The translations under genes and the position numbers were made by a program. 64,000 nt of DNA from Candidatus Poribacteria bacterium (GTDB lineage: Bacteria; Poribacteria; WGA-4E; WGA-3G): the NCBI GenBank assembly GCA_022824265.1, contig JAJEAG010000043.1, forward strand, positions 1 through 64,000, given 5' to 3'. Shown here one piece after another: positions 26,980-34,607 of the stretch (position 1 is its first letter; each line of letters begins with the position of its first letter). The notes below the pieces were generated by a model, which was given only the letters and a program-made list of their open reading frames with translations, was not told the DNA's origin and ran no database searches.

Positions 26980-27459
26980 CTACTCCATATAAAACAGATG
27001 CCCGCGTTCAAAGAGATCATCAAGATAAATCTCAACAATCCAATAACCCGATGCAAATCTCTCTCCACCTAACCCACCGGTTGGTGCATCAATATAAAAC
27101 CACGTAATTTTTTCACCAGTTGTAGAGGATATTGTAATCTTTTCACTGTGATATGGAGGATCATCCAAATCATCATCAGGAGAGATCCAATTTACCTCAA
27201 CTTTGTGTCCAGTATCAATATTATCCCATAAAATCCATAAGAACACCTTATCATCTAATTCGGAATCAAATGTATCCGTGATGTCAGAAGGTCTATCATC
27301 AACTACATCTACAGAAAGCACTGAATCTATTATTTTAGGTTCTGCACGTCCAAGATCTATTGCTCCACTTCCACCAGAAGTCGTTTCTTCACAACCGTTC
27401 AAGATTAATGCAACAATAAGAAAAGGTATTGCTATTATTGATGTATATATATACTTCAT
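26980..27459 (-). CDS. hypothetical lipoprotein
   Basis: This 159-residue protein has a signal peptide and lipobox (ALILNGC, Cys near residue 23), then a Gly/Ser linker. The rest is a beta-rich domain with VFLWILWDNIDTGHKVEVNW and a C-terminal ASGYWIVEIYLDD. No family was recognised. The composition suggests an immunoglobulin-like or jelly-roll domain exposed in the periplasm or on the surface. AAGGAG lies 8 nt before the ATG. It is divergent from the ThuA-like gene. Confidence 0.7.
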   Translation of the reverse strand: MKYIYTSIIAIPFLIVALILNGCEETTSGGSGAIDLGRAEPKIIDSVLSVDVVDDRPSDITDTFDSELDDKVFLWILWDNIDTGHKVEVNWISPDDDLDDPPYHSEKITISSTTGEKITWFYIDAPTGGLGGERFASGYWIVEIYLDDLFERGHLFYME

Positions 27460-27646
27460 CAGATATACTCCTTGTTCAAGTTTTTCATGTTTTCTTGAGA
27501 ATTTTCTAAATTAAACGTATTTCTGTTATTGTTTGTTTACATCAAAAGAATAACACTTATAGTTCACAATCAAATAGAGTATATCCATAGAATACCAGAT
27601 ATAAAACCAGTTTTCAATACCTTCATTACACTCCTTCAAATTATGA

Positions 27647-27675
27647 TTGACAATGGTTATCATAACAGGTAAAAT
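27647..27675 (+). promoter_or_regulatory. strong sigma70-type promoter upstream of the ThuA-like gene
   Basis: TTGACA (27647-27652), a 17-nt spacer and TAAAAT (27670-27675; 5 of 6) lie 98 nt upstream of the ThuA-like start. They are in the 313-bp divergent gap 27460-27772, where I see no other feature. Confidence 0.6.
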
Positions 27676-27772
27676 TGTATAGAAATTCGTTATAGATTGA
27701 TGTGTTTTCAGGAATGTAGGATTTTAACTTTTGGTGTAGTATCCCGATAATAAAAACCGATAAGGAGTGTAT

Positions 27773-28576
27773 ATGTCAACAAAAACAAGAATTGTGTTTG
27801 TGGCTGGAGGAGCAAGTCATGGAAGCGGGTCACATGAACATCCTGCTGGGTGTTCGTTCTTGGCTGACCAATTGAATGATGCAGTAGAAAACATGGAGGC
27901 AGTTGTAAGTAAAGGATGGCCCTCAGATCCATCTATTTTTGACAATACAGATGCCATTATAGTTTATTCGGATGGTGGTGGAGGTCATCTTGCTATACCA
28001 CATCTTGAACAGATTTCAGAATTTGCTGCACAAGGTATTGGAATTGCTATGCTTCACTATGCAGTTGAAGTGCCTAAAGGGGAACCGGGGGATCATTTCT
28101 TGGAATGGATCGGTGGTTATTTCGAGACTCATCTTTCTGTAAATCCACATTGGACTGCAGAATTCACTGCTTTTCCAGATCATCCAGTAACTAACGGTAT
28201 GGTCCCATTCTCATTAGATGACGAATGGTATTATCACATGCGATTTCCAAAAAATATGCAAGATGTAGTACCAGTGTTGAGTGCAGTCGCGCCTGAGTCA
28301 ACGCTCAAGAGACCTGATGGACCACACAGCGGCAACCCACATGTTCGTGCGTCAGTTGCAAAAGGTGAACCACAGCATCTCGGTTGGTGCAAAGAACGAC
28401 AGGATGGCGGACGTGGATTCGGTTTTACAGGTGGGCATTACCATAAGAATTGGGGTGATGACAATCTTAGAAAGTTTATCCTCAACGCTATTGCTTGGAC
28501 AGCAAAGGTAGAGATTCCTGAAGACGGTATTTCAACACCAACTCCTTCAGAAGCAGATTTAAATGCTTATCTGTAA
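27773..28576 (+). CDS. ThuA-like domain protein
   Basis: This protein of about 267 residues has a ThuA (trehalose-utilisation-like, class I glutamine-amidotransferase-like) fold. It shows an N-terminal RIVFVAGGASHGSGSHEH, then DAIIVYSDGGGGHL and IGIAMLHYAVEVPKGE, and later TAEFTAFPDHPVTNGM and GFGFTGGHYHKNW. The enzymatic role of ThuA-like domains is unsettled; they are frequent beside Gfo/Idh/MocA and sugar genes. There is no signal peptide. The ATG at 27773 follows AAGGAG; an in-frame GTG at 27767 overlaps that SD. Confidence 0.85.
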   Translation: MSTKTRIVFVAGGASHGSGSHEHPAGCSFLADQLNDAVENMEAVVSKGWPSDPSIFDNTDAIIVYSDGGGGHLAIPHLEQISEFAAQGIGIAMLHYAVEVPKGEPGDHFLEWIGGYFETHLSVNPHWTAEFTAFPDHPVTNGMVPFSLDDEWYYHMRFPKNMQDVVPVLSAVAPESTLKRPDGPHSGNPHVRASVAKGEPQHLGWCKERQDGGRGFGFTGGHYHKNWGDDNLRKFILNAIAWTAKVEIPEDGISTPTPSEADLNAYL

Positions 28577-28666
28577 TGAAAAATTTGGTTATTCTATATG
28601 TGATGGTAACACAGATAATATAAGGACAGTCCTTGCATCAACTATGGAACAAACCCGGAGAGAAAC

Positions 28667-29521
28667 ATGGAGCAAGAACAACTTGATTACCTATTTGACC
28701 TACAAGGGTATCTGATATTAGAGGATGCTATTTCGGATGAAGACCTGAATCAGATAAATGAATGGATTGATACGAATTGGGCTTATGTTGAACAACCTTG
28801 GGAACCAAATTCCGATGATAGACGGATACCGCGATGGATCGGTAATATTGAGACACATACCTATAATATAGAAAATGGTGTCAATTTTCAGAATATCATT
28901 GAGGGTGGTAAGGTATTCGAAAAGTTAATTGATCACCCTGCATGGATAAATATGATTCAGAAATACGTCCATGAGGTGAATGGACTTTCAATCCATGAGA
29001 ATTTTTTGAATGTTCGTGGTCCGGGTGGTTTCATCCACATCCATTGCGGTGGACATGTTCCATTGAGTTATTTAACCTTCCGTCAAATAAATACTGGAGA
29101 ATGGCTTGTGGGACAGATAAATGTCCTGATGGCAATAAACGACATCGGTCCGGGAGATGGTGCTCCGGTGTTAATACCGGGAAGTCATAAATGCTCTGAG
29201 ATTCATCCGCGTTTGAAACATGATGGAAAGGGTATCGTCTACGATGGATATACCGGTAAACCTGCTGGATCAGCATTTGCTACGCAGGAAGTGCATCTGA
29301 AAGCTGGTGATGTGGTAATGTTTACGGATGCAATCACACACGGGTCAGCAGAACGGACAAATCCTGGCTATCGTAGATCCATTGTTTATCGATACTCACC
29401 AAGATACGTACGTGAACGTTTTGACTATCCACATTCAGACGAGTTGTTAGCGCGTTTGACCCCAGAACAACGCAAGATCATCCAACCGAATGCCCCGCGA
29501 AGACCGCCACAAGTAGCGTAG
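28667..29521 (+). CDS. PhyH-like Fe(II)/2-oxoglutarate dioxygenase with altered iron motif
   Basis: This 284-residue protein of the phytanoyl-CoA dioxygenase-like superfamily has GYLILEDAISDEDLNQI, then the jelly-roll core with GDGAPVLIPGSHK. The distal HGSAERTNPGYRRS supplies the second His (about 225) and the 2-oxoglutarate-binding Arg. The first iron motif, normally HxD, reads IHIHCGGH (His126-Cys-Gly128), with no acidic residue at the expected place. That could mean an HxG site like that of iron halogenases, or a ligand from elsewhere. It is separated from argH by 12 nt, so they are probably cotranscribed; function unknown. Confidence 0.85.
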   Translation: MEQEQLDYLFDLQGYLILEDAISDEDLNQINEWIDTNWAYVEQPWEPNSDDRRIPRWIGNIETHTYNIENGVNFQNIIEGGKVFEKLIDHPAWINMIQKYVHEVNGLSIHENFLNVRGPGGFIHIHCGGHVPLSYLTFRQINTGEWLVGQINVLMAINDIGPGDGAPVLIPGSHKCSEIHPRLKHDGKGIVYDGYTGKPAGSAFATQEVHLKAGDVVMFTDAITHGSAERTNPGYRRSIVYRYSPRYVRERFDYPHSDELLARLTPEQRKIIQPNAPRRPPQVA

Positions 29522-29533
29522 TATTTAAAAAAT

Positions 29534-31021
29534 ATGCAGACTCCAAACAAATCCCTTTGGGGTGGACGTTTTAGCACAAACCTCACCTCAGAAACAGTCG
29601 CCTTCACACACTCCATTGAAGCAGATACACGTCTCATCGTATACGATATCTGGGGAAGTAAAGCACATGCGGTTATGCTTGAACGGCAAGAGATAATCTC
29701 TGATACTGATCTACGAGAGATTCTAAATTGGTTATGTAAAGCAGAGGAAGATTTCCAAAATGGAAACTTCTCTCTTGATCCGAATAAAGAAGACGTTCAC
29801 ATGAATGTTGAGTCCTATCTGATTGAGAACGCAGGACCCGAATTAGGCGGTAAACTACATACTGCTCGGTCTCGCAATGATCAGGTACTTGTAGATGCAC
29901 ATCTATACATACGTGATGAGATTCTGAATATCCAACGTGGTATTTCAAAGTTATGCGATGCTTTCCTAAACATTGCCAAAGACCATGTTGATACCGTCAT
30001 GCCAGGATATACACATACACAGCATGCGCAACCGATTAGTCTCGGTTTCTGGGCAACTGCCTATGTCAGTATGTTTTTGCGTGACCAAAAACGTCTTCAA
30101 TCTGCTTACGAACTTGCTAATACGAACCCACTTGGTGCATGTGCATTGGCAGGTACAACTTTTCCAATTGACCGTCAACTCACAACCAAGCTACTCGGTT
30201 TTGACACACCACACGAACATGCCCTTGATGTAATCAGTAGTCGTGATTTTATTGCAGAGATACTATTTGCCTTATCACTTGTAATGGCTAATCTATCAAG
30301 ACTGAGCGAAGAGATAATTTATTGGACAACCTTTGAATATGACTTTGCAGTGCTTGATGATGCATATAGTTCAGGAAGTTCTATTATGCCACAAAAAAAG
30401 AATCCGGACATTGCAGAACTTACGCGCGGCAGAACAGGACGCCTCTACGGGGCATTGATAGACCTGTTAACTAATCTCAAAGGTTTGCCTATGGGGTATA
30501 ACCGCGATTTTCAGGAGGATAAACCGCCATTGTGGGAAGCATTTGATATTGTAAAGTCCTGTCTCGGTATTTTACCTAATCTTCTCAACACGACTACTTT
30601 TAATACAGATCGGATGGCTGAGTTAGTAAATTCTAACTTCGCTACCGCAACAGAACTCGCGAACTATCTGGTCAAGGAACATCAACTCAGTTTTCGTGAA
30701 AGCCACGAGATTGTGGGTTGGTTAGTTGGAGAACTGGTTGAACAAGAAAAGACATTCACTGAGTTGAAGTTAACTCATAGTCTCTTAAAACAGAAAGATA
30801 TTGATATACCGATTCCAGAACTAAAGCAGATTTTAGATGCGAAATTAGCACTTGAGAACAATCAGAGTCTTGGTGGCACATCACCTGCAGAAGTAAATCG
30901 GATGATAGGTGCATTTGAAGAACAACTAAATGAGATTGCAATGCATGTTTATTCCTGTCAGACACAAATTGAAGATGCACACAAAGAAACACAGAGAATA
31001 GTTGATAAAGTATTAGGATAA
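29534..31021 (+). CDS. argH: argininosuccinate lyase
   Basis: This 495-residue enzyme cleaves argininosuccinate to arginine and fumarate in the last step of arginine biosynthesis. It opens LWGGRFST and has HTARSRNDQV, the catalytic-His region MPGYTHTQHAQP, and the signature loop GSSIMPQKKNPD with the catalytic Ser. Length is slightly above the usual 460. It follows the PhyH-like gene by 12 nt without an arginine-pathway neighbour and is followed by pyrF after about 29 nt. Confidence 0.97.
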   Translation: MQTPNKSLWGGRFSTNLTSETVAFTHSIEADTRLIVYDIWGSKAHAVMLERQEIISDTDLREILNWLCKAEEDFQNGNFSLDPNKEDVHMNVESYLIENAGPELGGKLHTARSRNDQVLVDAHLYIRDEILNIQRGISKLCDAFLNIAKDHVDTVMPGYTHTQHAQPISLGFWATAYVSMFLRDQKRLQSAYELANTNPLGACALAGTTFPIDRQLTTKLLGFDTPHEHALDVISSRDFIAEILFALSLVMANLSRLSEEIIYWTTFEYDFAVLDDAYSSGSSIMPQKKNPDIAELTRGRTGRLYGALIDLLTNLKGLPMGYNRDFQEDKPPLWEAFDIVKSCLGILPNLLNTTTFNTDRMAELVNSNFATATELANYLVKEHQLSFRESHEIVGWLVGELVEQEKTFTELKLTHSLLKQKDIDIPIPELKQILDAKLALENNQSLGGTSPAEVNRMIGAFEEQLNEIAMHVYSCQTQIEDAHKETQRIVDKVLG

Positions 31022-31050
31022 TAGTCCAAACTTCAATAAGGGGAATGACG

Positions 31051-31764
31051 TTGAGAAATAGATTAATAGTAGCATTAGATACAGACGATGGTGAAGAAAT
31101 TAATTGGCTATCCGGGACTCTTATGGGTATGGTGTCATGGTTTAAGATAGGTTTTCAAGCATTCAGTGCGCTTGGTATGGAAGCATTTCCATGGTTTGAG
31201 CAAAACGGGTATAATGTTTTTGTTGACCTAAAATTCCACGACATCCCTAACACAGTAGCGCGCGATGTGGGTACGATGACAAAACACGGAGCAAATATGA
31301 TTAACATGCATGCATCTGGTGGTTTTGAAATGATGCAGACAGCGAGATTCAGCGCAGATGATGCTGCATACAAAGCAAGAATACCTAATCCTATCCTACT
31401 CGGGGTAACAATTCTAACAAGTATGGATGAGACAGGATTTAAGTCAAACTTCGCATCGGAACGACAACTTACAGAACAGGTTGTATATCTCGCGAAACAA
31501 GCAAAAGATGCTGGTTTGAATGGTGTTGTTGCATCCCCGTTGGAAATAGAACCGATACGTAAAGCATGTGGTGATAACTTTCTGATAGTCACACCAGGAA
31601 TACGACCGAAATGGGCTGACCCAGGAGATCAACGTCGCATTACAACACCAGCAGAAGCGATTGACCGAGGGGCAGATTTCATCGTTGTAGGTAGACCAAT
31701 CATTGAAGCCGAGGATCCATTAGAGGCTGCAGAAAAAATATTAGACGAAATGAGAGGAATGTAA
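31051..31764 (+). CDS. pyrF: orotidine 5'-phosphate decarboxylase
   Basis: This TIM-barrel enzyme of about 237 residues converts OMP to UMP in pyrimidine synthesis. It opens RLIVALDTDDG and has FVDLKFHDIPNT, the catalytic DxKxxD motif. It ends with VTPGIRPKWADPGDQRR and ADFIVVGRPI for phosphate binding. An ATG at 31045 directly abuts AAGGGG, so the TTG at 31051, 7 nt after it, is the more likely start. The next gene begins 4 nt after the stop. Confidence 0.95.
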   Translation: MRNRLIVALDTDDGEEINWLSGTLMGMVSWFKIGFQAFSALGMEAFPWFEQNGYNVFVDLKFHDIPNTVARDVGTMTKHGANMINMHASGGFEMMQTARFSADDAAYKARIPNPILLGVTILTSMDETGFKSNFASERQLTEQVVYLAKQAKDAGLNGVVASPLEIEPIRKACGDNFLIVTPGIRPKWADPGDQRRITTPAEAIDRGADFIVVGRPIIEAEDPLEAAEKILDEMRGM

Positions 31765-31768
31765 CATT

Positions 31769-33205
31769 ATGAATATTGTTTGTATCTGTTTAGACACATT
31801 TAGAGCGGACATCATTGGGGAAGGTAAGAAGTTCAGCCATGTGCAAACACCTAATCTGGATGCTTTTGCATCGGAAAGCGTGCGTTTTACCAATGCTTTT
31901 GGTGAGGGACAACCGACACTTCAGATTCGTCGTGGTAACTTTACGGGTATGCGTAGTTTTCCGTGGAAATATAACTTTGATCGTCGTGGACATTGGCATC
32001 ATGCACCCGGATGGCATAAGATTCCACCAGAGCAAGATACTATTGCTGAAGTGCTACTGGAACGTGGTTATCTAACCGCTCTTATAGCGGATACATATCA
32101 CATGTTCAAACCGACAATGAATTTCTCACGTGGATTCGCGCATTTTGATTTTATCCGTGGACAAGAATCGGATAACTGGCATAGTGGTGATCCGAGATTG
32201 ATTGAAGATTTACTTCGTAAACATGTCCGTGAACCGATCAATTGGCAACGGCATGCAGGGCTTGTGAACTATTTGTTATCTCAACGTCACCGAAAATCCG
32301 ACGATGATTATAGTTGTGCTCGCGTCTTCCGTGCAGCATCTGATTGGCTTGAGGATAATCATACTGTTGGTCCATTCTTCTTATGGGTGGATAGTTTCGA
32401 TCCACATGAACCTTGGGATCCGCCTAAATCTTACGCTGATATTTATATGCCAGACTATTCAGGAAAAGACTTCATTACACCAGGTAGTGCTAACGAAGGT
32501 GGAGGACCCTCTGAGGAGGAACGCGACAGAATTGAAGCACTCTATCTTGGAGAAGTCACCTTCGTTGATAAATGGGTCGGTGCAGTATTGGATAAAATTG
32601 ATGCTCTAAATATTCGCGATGAAACAATTGTTGTTGTAATGTCAGACCATGGTACGCAGCTTCGCGATCACGGTAGTTTTGGAAAAGGCGCGAACAAACT
32701 ACATCCTTTCAATACGCAACTGAACCTGATGATACGTCATCCTAATGGACCCCACGACAAAGACATTTCAGCATTTGTACAGAACCATGATCTGATGCCA
32801 ACACTGCTAAACCTTGTTGATATTCCATGTAGTTGGACTGATGGTGAGGATATGTGGCAACTTGTTTCTCAGAAAAAAGCATATCTCCGCGAACGGATTA
32901 TCAATGGATGGGCAAGTTTTACAACCGGTAATGCAGTTGGACGTGTGAGTGTGCGAGATTATCATTGGAATTTCTGCACATCTGTTGGGTATAAGGATGA
33001 AAAAGGTGATCAACTCTTTGATGTAAGGAACGATCCAGAGGAAAAGACAAACGTCGCGAGTGATCATCCAGAAATTGTCGCAGAACGACGACGAGATATT
33101 GAGGCGTTAATAGGACAACCGTTGCCGGGACATTTCATAGAGGTATGCGATCCGGGGAATGCCCCTATGCGGGTTTGGTTGCAGAAAAAGTTGGCTGAAA
33201 TGTAA
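31769..33205 (+). CDS. sulfatase/alkaline-phosphatase-fold hydrolase lacking the formylglycine Cys
   Basis: This 478-residue cytoplasmic member of the sulfatase superfamily (no signal peptide) has the metal-site start CICLDTFRAD, then TPNLDAFASESVRFTNAF and the C-terminal metal site VVVMSDHGTQLRDHG. Where sulfatases have C/S-x-P/A-x-R, it has Thr50 in QPTLQIRRGNFTG. It cannot form formylglycine and is more likely a phosphodiester- or phosphonate-type hydrolase with a Thr nucleophile, a variant known in the superfamily. It lies 4 nt after pyrF. Substrate unknown. Confidence 0.85.
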   Translation: MNIVCICLDTFRADIIGEGKKFSHVQTPNLDAFASESVRFTNAFGEGQPTLQIRRGNFTGMRSFPWKYNFDRRGHWHHAPGWHKIPPEQDTIAEVLLERGYLTALIADTYHMFKPTMNFSRGFAHFDFIRGQESDNWHSGDPRLIEDLLRKHVREPINWQRHAGLVNYLLSQRHRKSDDDYSCARVFRAASDWLEDNHTVGPFFLWVDSFDPHEPWDPPKSYADIYMPDYSGKDFITPGSANEGGGPSEEERDRIEALYLGEVTFVDKWVGAVLDKIDALNIRDETIVVVMSDHGTQLRDHGSFGKGANKLHPFNTQLNLMIRHPNGPHDKDISAFVQNHDLMPTLLNLVDIPCSWTDGEDMWQLVSQKKAYLRERIINGWASFTTGNAVGRVSVRDYHWNFCTSVGYKDEKGDQLFDVRNDPEEKTNVASDHPEIVAERRRDIEALIGQPLPGHFIEVCDPGNAPMRVWLQKKLAEM

Positions 33206-33209
33206 ATAT

Positions 33210-33500
33210 AACGTGAGTTCGATTAATGATAGTATTGTATGCCAGTAGGAAACCCTTTGAAATGATGATATTTACATTACTTACGTTCTAAAGATTCAGA
33301 GTTTTCAGAGTCAGAGGAAATTTTTCACAATTTTATCATGTGCTACAAACCTATATTCAGTAAGGTTTTTCAGGGCTATTACGACCTATTTAGTCAAGAA
33401 TGACTCTGAAAATTCGGATGGTTCTACATAAAACAGTATCAACGGAATTTAGGATGTGGATTCAACCGATTCCGTAAGTTACTTATTCCAAACTCACGTT
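33210..33500. repeat. MITE-like 291-bp element
   Basis: AACGTGAGTTCG (33210-33221) and CCAAACTCACGTT (33488-33500) form terminal inverted repeats with one mismatch over 12 nt and AT-rich flanks. Inside, GTTTTCAGAGTCA (33301-33313) and TGACTCTGAAAAT (33401-33413) form a second inverted pair. No gene is present. A lone end, CGAACTCACGTT, recurs at 584-595. The rest of the 540-bp gap holds a palindrome TTGGGAT-TGATTTC-ATCCCAA (33583-33603) and the fpr promoter. Confidence 0.5.
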
Positions 33501-33671
33501 AAATATATGGTTTGTCTATATAATGCATCCTATATGTTATGTTTGTATGAATTTTAAACAGAATAGGTATTTACTTTAGTTGTTGGGATTGATTTCATCC
33601 CAATCCGAGAGAAGGGTTGGGACATCACCAAACAATATATGGAGATATTGACTTTACGCCAGAAAAAACAT

Positions 33672-33700
33672 TTGATATAGATTCTGAATTTAAGTATAAT
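33672..33700 (+). promoter_or_regulatory. sigma70-type promoter for ferredoxin-NADP reductase
   Basis: TTGATA (33672-33677), a 17-nt spacer and a perfect TATAAT (33695-33700) lie 47 nt before the fpr ATG. Confidence 0.6.
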
Positions 33701-33747
33701 ATATGGAAGGTTAGCGAACCTACAATTTCTATTTTAAGGAAGAGATT

Positions 33748-34518
33748 ATGCAAAGAAAAAGCTCCAGATCGCGATATTGTATTGGTGAACTCATAGAACG
33801 TGAAGATTTTTCTGAAGATTTAGCTGCATTTAAATTCAGTGTGGATCGAGAACTCCCTTTTATTCCTGGTCAATATGCCACTATAGGTTTTGAGGTGAAC
33901 GAAAAGATTGTACAACGTCCCTATTCTATTGTTTCATCTCCACACGAATCATTCATGGAAGTATTCGTTGAATTAGTTCCTGAAGGTGCTACGACACCAC
34001 TGTTTTGGGAACTGAAACTTGGGGATACTGTTTTTATCAGAGATAGACTTGTTGGCAAATTTGTTATGGACACAGAGAGTGGAATGACACGACATATCAT
34101 GGCAGGTACTGTCACTGGAGCCGCGCCTTATATTAGCATTGCTCGTACGCTGAAAATTGAACAGGAACAGGGCAAGCCAAGTCCACACAAGATTATCGCA
34201 ATTGTTGGAGCAAGCCGTTCATGGGAACTTGGGTATTACATGGATGAACTCAACGAATTGGCTGCACAGGAGGAGTGGTTTACCTTTGTTCCGACCGTGA
34301 GTCGTCCGTGGGAAGATACGGAATGGCAAGGTGAAAGTGGTCGTGCCGAAGATGTCATTCGGAAATATGGTGATCAGTTGGGGTTTGACCATACGAACTC
34401 TGTGGTGTATGCATGTGGTCATCCACAGATGATTGAGAATTCCAAAGCGATTTGGGCTCGTGCTCGTTTCCCTGAAGAACGTATCAAGGAGGAGAAATTC
34501 TTTGTGATTAAGGAGTAG
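33748..34518 (+). CDS. fpr: ferredoxin-NADP+ reductase
   Basis: This 256-residue flavoprotein transfers electrons between NADPH and ferredoxin or flavodoxin. The N-terminal FAD barrel has PFIPGQYATIGF and the FAD motif RPYSIVSSP. The NADP domain has GTVTGAAPYISIART and the C-terminal VYACGHPQMIE. There is no iron-sulfur domain, so it is a stand-alone reductase of the bacterial Fpr type. It has its own promoter and is convergent with the WD40/protease gene. Confidence 0.92.
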   Translation: MQRKSSRSRYCIGELIEREDFSEDLAAFKFSVDRELPFIPGQYATIGFEVNEKIVQRPYSIVSSPHESFMEVFVELVPEGATTPLFWELKLGDTVFIRDRLVGKFVMDTESGMTRHIMAGTVTGAAPYISIARTLKIEQEQGKPSPHKIIAIVGASRSWELGYYMDELNELAAQEEWFTFVPTVSRPWEDTEWQGESGRAEDVIRKYGDQLGFDHTNSVVYACGHPQMIENSKAIWARARFPEERIKEEKFFVIKE

Positions 34519-34607
34519 AGTTGTATAAACTGAGTATAAAGATATTATAATGGTGGTACAACAAGAAGTAAGGTTTTCTGTTACGCTAATTGTTTTTGGT
34601 ATTACGG

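Noticed and set aside
31769-33205. Calling this gene a genuine arylsulfatase
   Set aside because: The Cys/Ser-x-Pro/Ala-x-Arg formylglycine motif is replaced by Thr-Leu-Gln-Ile-Arg, so the sulfatase name would be misleading.
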